Source of the DNA: Sulfurovum sp. AR
GTDB lineage: Bacteria; Campylobacterota; Campylobacteria; Campylobacterales; Sulfurovaceae
DNA: 64,000 nucleotides
Assembly: GCF_000296775.1 (NCBI RefSeq)
Contig: NZ_AJLE01000003.1
Span: 1 to 64,000, forward strand
Reading direction: 5' to 3'
Shown here: piece by piece, positions 27,189 to 34,785 of the stretch
Numbering within the stretch: the stretch's first letter is position 1
How the letters are laid out: each line of letters opens with the position of its first letter
Notes under the pieces: generated by a model
The model's database searches: none
What the model was told of the DNA's origin: nothing
The model's input: only the letters and a program-made list of their open reading frames with translations
Translations under genes and position numbers: made by a program

Positions 27189-29084
27189 CTATTTAATAAA
27201 TCTTCTTCTGAAAGGATAGAGTAATCCCAGAGCCATCATCACTAGGAACATCATGTCAAAGTTCTTGCTGTCAGGGTTGTATGTACAACCTCCACCACCA
27301 CTGCTTGGGTTTATAACATCTGCAGGTGGTGTGACTGGGGTTATCTCTGCCGTTGTCTCTGCTGTCAAGTTTTGCTCGACACCATCAGCACCGTATCTTA
27401 CATCGGTATAATACGCAGTTACAACTGTACCATCTTGCACTGCCAGGATACCATTATTATCTATAGCCACAGTTTCTGTTTCTAATGATCCTATAAATAA
27501 TGAACTGTTTGCATCTCTTTCTATCAATAGAACACTTTCTTCTCCACCTAAACTACTTTTTACAACAACAGTTAAGTTTTCTTCTTTCGTTGGATCCGTA
27601 TTAAGATCAGTATCGGCAACAGCCACTCTTAATGTTGTACCTGCAGTAAACGTTGGTTCAGGTACAATTGTAATATTTCCTTCCGAACTGAATACAGGTA
27701 ATGCAGGTGGCACAGTTGTGTGTATAGGTGCTGTTTGATTACTATCTACATACGGTGTAATACGTAAGATAAATGTATCACCTATAGCACTCTTTGCCCC
27801 AACATTTATAATATAATTTAGCCCAAGATTCAATACGTCTTCAATTTTTCCTACGCTATATAAAGGATTAAGTGCCCACTGTTGAAGGTCCACATCATCC
27901 ACTGGTGCCCAATTGTCAGCCATACCTTTATACCAATCTACAGGTAAATTTGTTCCAGGAGGTACACCCCAGAATGCCATTAAATCAGCATCTGTGCTAG
28001 GATCATTGTCATCATCATAGAAGATACCATATGGTGCCCACTCAGAATGTATCCAGTCACCAAAGAGTTGAGGGTAATTTCCTCCAGGTACACTACCTGT
28101 ATCACCAGCTAATGGAGCTGTATTATATATACTATAGTTACCTTCACCCAAAGTAGATGGATAATAAGCTCTATCAATATCAAAGAATCCTATCTCATCA
28201 AAATGACCCTCTTCTATTGGCCCCCATAAACCATGTGCAAAGTTTGCAAACTCATCAGGGAGAAAAATATTATAATCTCTTGATGCTATATCACCTTCAC
28301 CGATACCTAATGAAAGTGTTAGATTCGGATCCGTAGTAGGAACACCTAGAAGTCCATACTTTAATACTTCAACTTTATATCCTGCTAGACGCGCACCTGT
28401 ATAGTTATTAATCTTTGAAAAAACTTGGTATCGAACTACATTTTCAGCATCAGGATCGTTAGGATCAAGTTTAAATACTATATCAACTGGGTTACCATAT
28501 CCTGCTATATACTTTCCTAGCAGATCTTTGTTCACAGTAGTTGGCTGGAGGTTTATTTTAAAACGTTTATGGGTTTGAAACCCACTTGAACAGATAGTAG
28601 GAACAGGGCCTGCGTCAGCAGTTGTATCCAAATATCCACTCTCACCTGTTCCCGTATTATACTCATCCAAATAAGAAGTCGTCATGATACAATTTGATGG
28701 TTTACCATGTTTTGTTCCAGTGTCATCATTAATGACTTTTATTCCTGCAGGTTCACCTACAGGCCAATCTTTACCATGCAATTTTCCCCTTACTTCACCA
28801 CCTGTGCTAATTATAGATTCAAAACTCATAGTATCGTCCATCTCTGGATATACTGCACTCGCCTGTAAAATGTCTCCATAAATAATATCACTAAAATCAC
28901 TATCACTAGTTATATTGACTACAACATTATCCAAGCTCCATCCACCATAACCAAATTGTGTACTATCAAAAACAGTATCACCTGGTGTTGCACCGATGAT
29001 TTTACCTGCATATACACTTGACCCAAGCAGCATCGCTGCCGCTACACTCATACCTAAAATTTTATTTTTATAGTTTTTTTTCAT
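27189..29084 (-). CDS. exported protein with C-terminal GGGGC/helix/RRR sorting tail
   Basis: A 631-residue secreted protein with a signal peptide (to about residue 27) and a tail typical of protein-sorting signals: SSGGGGC600, a short spacer NPDSKNFD, a hydrophobic helix and FRRRFIK. The body (FKINLQP, DIVFKLDP, VFSKINNYTGARLAGYKVEV) resembles 'choice-of-anchor F' type surface proteins. A repetitive, acidic Ig-like stretch precedes the tail. The CPBP protease gene follows by eight bases. The cysteine could become lipid-modified after cleavage; that is inference. Surface location and function are unknown. Confidence 0.72.
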   Translation of the reverse strand: MKKNYKNKILGMSVAAAMLLGSSVYAGKIIGATPGDTVFDSTQFGYGGWSLDNVVVNITSDSDFSDIIYGDILQASAVYPEMDDTMSFESIISTGGEVRGKLHGKDWPVGEPAGIKVINDDTGTKHGKPSNCIMTTSYLDEYNTGTGESGYLDTTADAGPVPTICSSGFQTHKRFKINLQPTTVNKDLLGKYIAGYGNPVDIVFKLDPNDPDAENVVRYQVFSKINNYTGARLAGYKVEVLKYGLLGVPTTDPNLTLSLGIGEGDIASRDYNIFLPDEFANFAHGLWGPIEEGHFDEIGFFDIDRAYYPSTLGEGNYSIYNTAPLAGDTGSVPGGNYPQLFGDWIHSEWAPYGIFYDDDNDPSTDADLMAFWGVPPGTNLPVDWYKGMADNWAPVDDVDLQQWALNPLYSVGKIEDVLNLGLNYIINVGAKSAIGDTFILRITPYVDSNQTAPIHTTVPPALPVFSSEGNITIVPEPTFTAGTTLRVAVADTDLNTDPTKEENLTVVVKSSLGGEESVLLIERDANSSLFIGSLETETVAIDNNGILAVQDGTVVTAYYTDVRYGADGVEQNLTAETTAEITPVTPPADVINPSSGGGGCTYNPDSKNFDMMFLVMMALGLLYPFRRRFIK

Positions 29085-29166
29085 GATTTTATCTCCCCGA
29101 TATTTTTACTATACATTCTATTGTACTCAATAAATGTTAACTCAATGTTAAATTATATTTATTTTC

Positions 29167-30450
29167 TTAAAACAGCATATTGAAACTAATGAGGAAATCT
29201 CTATAGTCTTCTATATCTGATCTTGACGGTTTTGCCCAGCTATGCTCTACCGTCAGCTTCATAGGTAGGTAGTACTTGAACGAATAGTCCATTCCAACGG
29301 TGATGGCATTATCCAAATCTTTTACATTGATGTGTTTTGTATTAGAATAAGCATAAAGATCATTCATTGTAAGGTACGCAAGTTTCACACCAAAACCTGG
29401 AGCAAGATTGACTTCACCTCCTACAGAGAATGCTTCATTATCAATATTATCTAGATCTTTAGAGCTACCAGCACCTATACCTGTATAGGTCACTTCATTT
29501 TTAAAGACTTTACTCATCGTTAAAGTAGCACTTTTATCACCGATGTAACCCTCTACCATGAAGTCCATTCCATAGGTCTCACGCTCTATGCTGAGAGAAC
29601 TCGTACTAGATACAGTCTCCCCACCTTTAATAATAAATCCACCTAAGATAACATTATAACTACCTAGAGGGTATTCATATGCGATTCTAGCAAAAGGAAT
29701 CATATTACTTGTAAGATCCATTTGGTTATTATCTTGCCCCTGAGCATACATACCCACGGTTGCAAACACATGATCACCATCTGCCAGTGCACCGTCCTTA
29801 TCAAAGTAGGCTTGTAGTCCTGTTGCAGCACCTGTGCCAATCTCTGTTGCCTGTAGTGCATTGGAGAGTCTTCTTATGTCAAACGTTCTAAACGGTTTAT
29901 AAAGACCTGAATTATAGATCTCCATACCGGAGAATGGACCAAAATCAGCTGTAGAGTACGCTGCTAATCCCATGTATCCATCTTCTATCTCTTGTGCATA
30001 AACCATTTTACCTGAAATGGAATTATCATTCTGAGATTTGTAAGAGAGGTTGACAAGAGCTCCAAAATTATTTGTCACCCTTCCCCCCACAAACAATGCA
30101 GCTGTTCTAGGTACAGATAAAATACCGTCATTGGTTACCGTAGTAGCTTTGACCACTCCAGATTCACTCGGTTTATTATCTGTCTTTTCGTAAATAGACT
30201 TGAACATCACAGATGGATTGATATCCGAACCGCTACTGTTTGCATCTGTGAACTTCTGGCTCATGGTCATACCTGAAGCCAAAAACTTTCTACCAAATTT
30301 ATTGAGTCTTTCTATGTGTTGTATATGACATGCCGTACAGTCCATACCTGTCTGTGTAGCAAACATAGGCATAGCCATTACTTCAGTTGTCAAACTGATG
30401 AATCCAAGTAGCCCGACTGCTACCAAACTCTGTTTATTCATTTTCTTCAT
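29167..30450 (-). CDS. Cyc2-like outer-membrane cytochrome-porin fusion
   Basis: A 427-residue protein with a signal peptide (cleavage near VMA-MP), one heme c site C38-T-A-C41-H42 directly after it in MPMFATQTGMDCTACH, then about 370 residues of alternating amphipathic strands ending in a terminal Phe, typical of an outer-membrane beta-barrel. This layout, and the FGRKF segment after the heme, resemble the Cyc2 family of fused cytochrome-porins used for outer-surface electron uptake, especially from Fe(II). Divergence from characterised Cyc2 is likely, so the donor is unknown. It precedes the sorting pair on the same strand by 82 bases. Confidence 0.7.
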   Translation of the reverse strand: MKKMNKQSLVAVGLLGFISLTTEVMAMPMFATQTGMDCTACHIQHIERLNKFGRKFLASGMTMSQKFTDANSSGSDINPSVMFKSIYEKTDNKPSESGVVKATTVTNDGILSVPRTAALFVGGRVTNNFGALVNLSYKSQNDNSISGKMVYAQEIEDGYMGLAAYSTADFGPFSGMEIYNSGLYKPFRTFDIRRLSNALQATEIGTGAATGLQAYFDKDGALADGDHVFATVGMYAQGQDNNQMDLTSNMIPFARIAYEYPLGSYNVILGGFIIKGGETVSSTSSLSIERETYGMDFMVEGYIGDKSATLTMSKVFKNEVTYTGIGAGSSKDLDNIDNEAFSVGGEVNLAPGFGVKLAYLTMNDLYAYSNTKHINVKDLDNAITVGMDYSFKYYLPMKLTVEHSWAKPSRSDIEDYRDFLISFNMLF

Positions 30451-30493
30451 TTTTACTCCCTTCCTTTAAAAATAGTCTTATACTATTTATTTA

Positions 30494-30523
30494 ATTCTAG
30501 CATAAATGATTCTCAATAAACAA
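30494..30523 (-). promoter_or_regulatory. promoter of the cytochrome-porin with Fur-like operator in the spacer
   Basis: On the - strand TTGTTT (30523-30518), an 18-base spacer and TAGAAT (30499-30494, with TG one base upstream) form a promoter. The spacer contains GAGAATCATT; the + strand AATGATTCTCAAT matches 10 of 13 core positions of the Fur box AATGATAATCATT. Confidence 0.4.
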
Positions 30524-30555
30524 GATAGATAACCTTAATTCAAACGATATATGTA

Positions 30556-30561
30556 TATAAT
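30556..30561 (+). promoter_or_regulatory. -10 box of the small cytochrome c gene
   Basis: TATAAT lies 29 bases before the start codon of the 30591 gene, followed by an AAAGGGGA ribosome site. Confidence 0.45.
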
Positions 30562-30590
30562 AAAGCCAAATTAGTTGAAAGGGGAATAGT

Positions 30591-30896
30591 ATGTCGTTCA
30601 TAAAAATAGGAGTATCACTTTTTGCAGTAAGCTTTCTTTCTGCATCACCCACTCATACAATTTATGTACAAAAATGTGCTAGCTGCCACGGTGTGAATGG
30701 AGATATGAAGGCAATGGGAACTTCTAAAGCGATCAAAGAGATGCCAGTCGAAGAGATAGAAAAAGCACTCATCAGCTATGCGTCAGGCGAAAGAAAGGCA
30801 CTGCCCTTTGTTAAAAGTATAAAAGAAACTTTTATGAAAAATCACACTAAAGAAGAGCTTCATGAAGTTGCTACCTATATTCATGGCCTAAAATAA
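30591..30896 (+). CDS. periplasmic monoheme cytochrome c
   Basis: A 101-residue cytochrome c with a short signal peptide (cleavage near LSA-SP) and one site C-A-S-C-H near residue 29 in VQKCASCHGVNGD. This CxxCHG-NG/GD context is the class I cytochrome c (c553/c5-like) style common in Campylobacterota. A Met near residue 42 or 47 could be the second ligand. It is divergent from the Cyc2-like gene and could carry electrons from it, which is inference from position. It is followed by two hairpins. Confidence 0.85.
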   Translation: MSFIKIGVSLFAVSFLSASPTHTIYVQKCASCHGVNGDMKAMGTSKAIKEMPVEEIEKALISYASGERKALPFVKSIKETFMKNHTKEELHEVATYIHGLK

Positions 30897-30915
30897 GAAG
30901 TATGTGAAGGAGTAA

Positions 30916-30941
30916 GGGTATCCTGTGAGTCACAGATACCC
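30916..30941 (+). terminator. strong hairpin after cytochrome c
   Basis: GGGTATC(C)TGTG-AGT-CACAGATACCC forms an 11-bp stem with one bulged C, 20 bases past the cytochrome stop. The following T content is weak. Confidence 0.5.
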
Positions 30942-30970
30942 GTCAAATATTATCTATAGAAGAGGTGCTA

Positions 30971-30995
30971 GGTGCTATTTAAATAGCCCTTTTTT
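30971..30995 (+). terminator. rho-independent terminator
   Basis: The palindrome GCTATTTAAATAGC with flanking GG/CC is followed by T6. It ends the cytochrome c transcript just before the convergent Gly-rich gene. Confidence 0.65.
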
Positions 30996-31257
30996 AGTGA
31001 CGACCGCCACCACCTCTTTGTCCACCCATCGAGCCCATATTCGATCTATTTGAATTTGTACCTTTATACTCATACTGGTTTTGATATTGATATTTATATT
31101 GGTTTTTTTCACCACTACCGTCTTTGAGTCTTTTTTGATACTGTTGTTGAAGTTTTTGTTCCATTCTAAGATGTTGCTGTAAACTGTCCTCTGCAGCAAC
31201 TAAAGAAGGTGTGGCTAAAAGTGCTACAGCACCCAATGTTAATAAAGTTTTTTTCAT
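30994..31257 (-). CDS. small secreted Gln/Tyr-rich protein with Gly-rich basic tail
   Basis: An 87-residue exported protein: signal peptide (cleavage near VAA-ED), a Q/K/Y-rich middle (QQHLRMEQKLQQQYQKRLK then YQYQNQYEYKG), and a Gly-rich end GGQRGGGGRH. No family is recognised. Its tail resembles that of the next gene upstream on the same strand (31341), suggesting a related pair. Its promoter carries the two 11-bp repeats shared with two other nearby units, so it is probably regulated by the adjacent two-component system. The role in the envelope is unknown. Confidence 0.7.
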   Translation of the reverse strand: MKKTLLTLGAVALLATPSLVAAEDSLQQHLRMEQKLQQQYQKRLKDGSGEKNQYKYQYQNQYEYKGTNSNRSNMGSMGGQRGGGGRH

Positions 31258-31297
31258 AGTAGATCCTTTAAATGTAAATATTATGTGTTACATTCAA

Positions 31298-31330
31298 AGT
31301 ATAGGATAAGAGTGTGAAGCGTCTATGAAG
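31298..31330 (-). promoter_or_regulatory. promoter of the 30994 gene with tandem 11-bp boxes
   Basis: Reading the - strand: CTTCATAGACG, CTTCACACTCT, a 5-base spacer TATCC, and TATACT (31303-31298). The geometry equals that of the promoters of the 31341 and 34116 genes. Confidence 0.6.
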
Positions 31331-31340
31331 TAAAAGAGGT

Positions 31341-31730
31341 CTATCTTCGACCTCCTCCGCCACCGCTACCTGATCCACCACCCATGGATCCTCCCATGCC
31401 TGAATTACCACCATATCCACTCATGAAGTTACCCTGTGCCGAACCATCATTGAATTTGAATTTAAATCTTGATCTGTTGTCATAGTCATAACTTTCTGAT
31501 TTTTTTTCGGCCGCAGCTTCATTTCCAGATCCTATACCATTTGATTTATATTCATCTTTAAATACAAAACGTTTCTTCTTTTTAGAAGGTTTCTTTTGAG
31601 GCTCAGGTTTGGTCAGTGCTTTCTTCTGACCTGCCTGTTGAAGGATATTCCCTAATCCTTTCTCCTCTGCATGAAGTGACATGGCGCCAAATATACAAAG
31701 TGTAGGAAGTATATATTTACATTTCATCAT
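31341..31730 (-). CDS. small secreted basic protein with Gly-rich tail
   Basis: A 129-residue exported protein: signal peptide (cleavage near LHA-EE), a Lys/Pro-rich stretch with KKPSKKKKRF, a Phe/Lys region RSRFKFKFNDG, and a Gly/Ser/Met-rich tail ending in GGGGGRR. I chose the tandem ATGs at 31730/31727, which have AAGG upstream and begin the signal peptide; the open frame extends further upstream across the divergent regulator gene but has no ribosome site there. It is divergent from the response regulator and shares the two-box promoter type. Function unknown. Confidence 0.7.
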   Translation of the reverse strand: MMKCKYILPTLCIFGAMSLHAEEKGLGNILQQAGQKKALTKPEPQKKPSKKKKRFVFKDEYKSNGIGSGNEAAAEKKSESYDYDNRSRFKFKFNDGSAQGNFMSGYGGNSGMGGSMGGGSGSGGGGGRR

Positions 31731-31754
31731 TAGCACCTTACTCAATTTTTGTTT

Positions 31755-31789
31755 ATTATAGTAAAAAAGTATGAAAGAAGTATGAAAAA
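31755..31789 (-). promoter_or_regulatory. promoter of the 31341 gene with tandem 11-bp boxes
   Basis: Reading the - strand: TTTCATACTTC, TTTCATACTTT, spacer TTTAC, then a perfect TATAAT (31760-31755). The boxes (31768-31789) also lie just upstream of the -35 position of the divergent response regulator gene, so one site could control both. Confidence 0.65.
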
Positions 31790-31807
31790 CTCTTTTCCTG
31801 AGTATGT

Positions 31808-31813
31808 TATAAT
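31808..31813 (+). promoter_or_regulatory. extended -10 box of the response regulator gene
   Basis: TGTTATAAT (TATAAT with TG one base upstream) lies 23 bases before the ATG. It is 18 bases downstream of the tandem boxes at 31768-31789. Confidence 0.5.
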
Positions 31814-31836
31814 CATAGTAAATATCAGGAGTGCCG

Positions 31837-32511
31837 ATGAAAATTTTATTATTGGAAGATGATATAGGTTTGGCCGATATCATGTCAGAGTATCTTGAAG
31901 ACAATGATTTTGATCTAGACCTTGTCTATGATGGGGAAGAAGCACTGAATAGAGCCTATGAGACACAGTATGACCTCTATATCTTCGATGTCAATGTGCC
32001 TGCGATCAAAGGTTTTGATCTATTGAAAACACTGCGAGACAATGGTGATGCCACCCCTACGATATTTGTCACATCTCTCAATGACATAGAGGATGTATCA
32101 CAAGGCTTTGAAAGCGGTGCAGATGATTACCTCAAAAAACCTTTCGAACTTGCCGAACTTCTTTTACGTATTAAAAACATCCAGAAGCGTTCTTTTGCAC
32201 AAAAACGTTCTAACATGATACAGATAGATAAAGATATCACTTTTGATATAGATACGGAATTACTCCATACAGGTGGAGAGAGTGTTTCTCTGCCACAAAA
32301 AGAACTTAAACTGCTTAAACACTTTTTGAAACATCCCAATGAGGTCGTCACATTTGAAAGTCTGTATGATGTACTCTGGGACTATGATGAAACAGCCTCA
32401 GCTGAATCTCTAAGGGCACATATAAAAAATCTTAGAAAACACCTGACCAAAGATATGATACAGAACCTTAGAGGTCTTGGTTACAGGTTTGAAATGGAAA
32501 CTTCAGACTGA
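31837..32511 (+). CDS. OmpR/PhoB family response regulator
   Basis: A 224-residue two-component regulator. The receiver domain has the acidic pair E7-D8-D9, phospho-acceptor D51 in IFDVNVP, the switch T in IFVTSLND, and the K in DDYLKKPFE. The C-terminal winged helix (about 128-222) ends with the typical LRAHIKNLRKHL and RGLGYRF. The ATG at 31837 is preceded by AGGAG at 5 bases; a GTG two codons earlier overlaps that site and is unlikely. The kinase gene overlaps its stop (ATGA). It probably binds the tandem 11-bp repeats nearby, the site type used by this family. Confidence 0.93.
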   Translation: MKILLLEDDIGLADIMSEYLEDNDFDLDLVYDGEEALNRAYETQYDLYIFDVNVPAIKGFDLLKTLRDNGDATPTIFVTSLNDIEDVSQGFESGADDYLKKPFELAELLLRIKNIQKRSFAQKRSNMIQIDKDITFDIDTELLHTGGESVSLPQKELKLLKHFLKHPNEVVTFESLYDVLWDYDETASAESLRAHIKNLRKHLTKDMIQNLRGLGYRFEMETSD

Positions 32512-33677
32512 TGAAGGCTAGTACCAAAAGTGTCATTATTTTCATGGTTGTCTACCTGGGGTCACTCAGTATTTTAGCCACATGGGTGGGGTATCTTAAT
32601 TATATAGACCGTAAGAATGCTTTGATCGAGAAGATGCATTTGGAAATGCGATACAAAGCGAGAAGTATCAATGCACAGTTGGAATACTACCATATGAACA
32701 AAAGTGAGCAATTCACTTTTTATGAAGAAGGGTATGACATCGCACTCTATGATAACAAAAGAGAACTCCTAGCTTCCACATTCATGGATGATATTGATTT
32801 TTCCAAACTCTTCTATGCCGATGATGACGAATACTATCTTGTAGAGACACTCTACAAAGAGTATCTTGATGTTAAATACATAGTGATCAAGAAACCTCTT
32901 GATATACAACAGTTAAATGAGATCCTTGAAGAGATCACTCTCATAGCTTTTTATGGATTTATTTTTATACTTTTTGTCGCACTTCTCTTGGCCAAGATCA
33001 TGTTATCTCCCATCAAAAGATCCATCGCCTCTCTCACCAAATTCATGAAAGATGCCACCCATGAGATGAATACTCCCATCAGTACGATACTCATGAGCTA
33101 TGAACATATGGACAAACACAATCTCGATGCAAAACAGATTCGCTCACTTGATCGTATAGATATCGCAACCAAAACCCTCTCCAGTCTTTACCGAGACCTC
33201 TCTTTTGCTTCTTTCCATGACTATATAGAGTATGAAGACACACCAATAGATGTCAAAGAGGTGATCCTTGAAAGAATCAAGTATATGGATACACTCATAC
33301 AGTTTAAAGGGCTAAAGGTCAGCACTGCATTACAACCCAAGACGATCTATATGGATCAACGAAAACTTATCTTGCTTATAGACAACCTTCTCTCAAATGC
33401 GATAAAGTTCTCTAAAAAAAACGGTGAGATCGAAGTAAGTTTGACTGAGAACTATTTTTCTGTAAAAGATAATGGCATCGGTATTTCAAAAGAAGATCAA
33501 AAAAGTATCTTTGATCGTTTTAAATCCACGAACAGTTTACATGGCGGATTTGGTGTGGGATTGGATATAGTGAATCAGATCTGTAAAGAGTATCATATAA
33601 AGATCGAACTGGAGTCAGAGCCTAAAAAAGGAAGTACATTTAGACTGGTATGGCCAGAACAAAAATTTAATAAATAA
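32511..33677 (+). CDS. sensor histidine kinase
   Basis: A 388-residue inner-membrane kinase, the partner of the preceding regulator. Two membrane helices (about residues 8-28 and 143-165) bracket a small acidic periplasmic sensor domain of about 110 residues with FMDDIDFSKLFYADDDEYY. The H box is ATHEMNTPIS with H184, followed by N box DNLLSNAIKFS, G1 VKDNGIGI and G2 GGFGVGLDIV. No HAMP domain is evident between helix 2 and the H box. The cue is unknown; an acidic sensor patch could bind cations, which is speculation. Confidence 0.92.
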   Translation: MKASTKSVIIFMVVYLGSLSILATWVGYLNYIDRKNALIEKMHLEMRYKARSINAQLEYYHMNKSEQFTFYEEGYDIALYDNKRELLASTFMDDIDFSKLFYADDDEYYLVETLYKEYLDVKYIVIKKPLDIQQLNEILEEITLIAFYGFIFILFVALLLAKIMLSPIKRSIASLTKFMKDATHEMNTPISTILMSYEHMDKHNLDAKQIRSLDRIDIATKTLSSLYRDLSFASFHDYIEYEDTPIDVKEVILERIKYMDTLIQFKGLKVSTALQPKTIYMDQRKLILLIDNLLSNAIKFSKKNGEIEVSLTENYFSVKDNGIGISKEDQKSIFDRFKSTNSLHGGFGVGLDIVNQICKEYHIKIELESEPKKGSTFRLVWPEQKFNK

Positions 33678-33686
33678 GATGTGTAT

Positions 33687-34112
33687 TTACGCGACTTTAC
33701 GTCCGGCATAGTAGTTGATCTTCCAGCCATCTTTCTCTTTTGAAAAATAGAGTTTCTTTATTTTACCATCTTCTGTATAGTTAATGGTCTGTCGTTCTTC
33801 ACCGTTCCATGATACAGACTTCATTTCGATCACAGGCGACTTTTTTCTGGAAATAAGATCATAAGAGAGTTTATGTTCGACTTCACTCAATGCATCTGCA
33901 TCTTTTCCTATCACTTTTAAATGTGACTTGAACTCTGGGTCTCTCAATGATAATCTTAAACCAAACGTTTCCAGAGTCATCATATATGACTCTGGTGTCA
34001 TCAACTCTTTGACCGTTGAGAGATCACCACTATATAATGATGTATAGTAAACACTGAGTATATCTTTAGGCTCTAACAGTGAGTACGTCTTGCTACTGTT
34101 TTTTAACATCAT
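33687..34112 (-). CDS. NTF2-like/DUF4878-like conserved hypothetical protein
   Basis: A 141-residue protein without a clear signal peptide. The order SVYYTSLYSGDLSTVKELMTP, then LSYDLISRKKSPVIEMKSVSWNGEERQTINY and KDGWKINYYAGRK fits the SnoaL/NTF2-like (DUF4878-type) fold, a cone-shaped small-ligand domain. It lies three bases after the DUF2202 gene on the same strand, so it should be in that operon and share its two-box promoter. The function is unknown. The end is convergent with the kinase gene. Confidence 0.65.
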   Translation of the reverse strand: MMLKNSSKTYSLLEPKDILSVYYTSLYSGDLSTVKELMTPESYMMTLETFGLRLSLRDPEFKSHLKVIGKDADALSEVEHKLSYDLISRKKSPVIEMKSVSWNGEERQTINYTEDGKIKKLYFSKEKDGWKINYYAGRKVA

Positions 34113-34115
34113 TGA

Positions 34116-34685
34116 TTATACTCTTTCAATCGCTGCCTGAAATGCATCAAGGTGACTTAAACTACCTTCTTTAAGGCTTTCAAATACAGAGACTACATCT
34201 TCTGGCATACCTTCAGCCGCATGTTCCAGATCTTCTATGTCAGTATATTCGATCAATTCGCCTATTTTGAGTGCATCAAGAAGTGATTCTTCACCTTCAC
34301 CCACACAGGTATCATAGAGTTCTTGAAGTACAGGCAATACAAAGCTTCCTACTGCATCTTCATCTACACCTGAAGTATCCACACCGTATTTTTCACAAAG
34401 TTCTCTTGCCGAATCCATATGTCTCTGTTCTGATACCTGAATCGATGCAAAAGTATTTTCATCTGTATAGATATTACCTAAAGTAATATATACATCTCTG
34501 GCTACCTTTTCTTCCTGGTATATATAGAAGAGCATATCTTTTTGATCTTCAGTCAATACCACAGTAGTATCCGTAGTCTCTTTTTTTGCATAAGCTGAAG
34601 ATGAAAGCAATGTTACACCACTTGCACCTGCAACCAACATTTTAGTTAAAAAACTTCTTCTATCTTTAATAGTATTCTTATTCAT
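34116..34685 (-). CDS. Tat-exported DUF2202 (ferritin-like) protein
   Basis: A 189-residue protein with a twin-arginine type signal (DRRSFLTKMLVAGASGV; cleavage near AYA-KK) followed by a DUF2202 domain, a ferritin-like four-helix bundle. Visible motifs: YIYQEEKVARDVYITLG with the E-E/R pattern, VSEQRHMDSARELCEKYG, and late HLDAFQAAIERV, giving several Glu and His positions able to hold a di-metal site. The start at 34685 follows AGGA; upstream extension is not supported. Export via Tat is consistent with cytosolic metal loading. It is co-transcribed with the 33687 gene. Confidence 0.85.
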   Translation of the reverse strand: MNKNTIKDRRSFLTKMLVAGASGVTLLSSSAYAKKETTDTTVVLTEDQKDMLFYIYQEEKVARDVYITLGNIYTDENTFASIQVSEQRHMDSARELCEKYGVDTSGVDEDAVGSFVLPVLQELYDTCVGEGEESLLDALKIGELIEYTDIEDLEHAAEGMPEDVVSVFESLKEGSLSHLDAFQAAIERV

Positions 34686-34721
34686 GTTAATCCTTTTAGA
34701 ATATGTATTAATTACGAAAGC

Positions 34722-34756
34722 AGTATAAAATAGAAGTATGAAGAAAGTGTGAAACA
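34722..34756 (-). promoter_or_regulatory. promoter of the DUF2202 operon with tandem 11-bp boxes
   Basis: Reading the - strand: TTTCACACTTT, CTTCATACTTC, spacer TATTT, then TATACT (34727-34722). The box spacing and the 5-base gap match the other two promoters at 31.3 and 31.8 kb. Confidence 0.65.
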
Positions 34757-34785
34757 AGATATCACACTTTATAAAGAGGAAGTAT

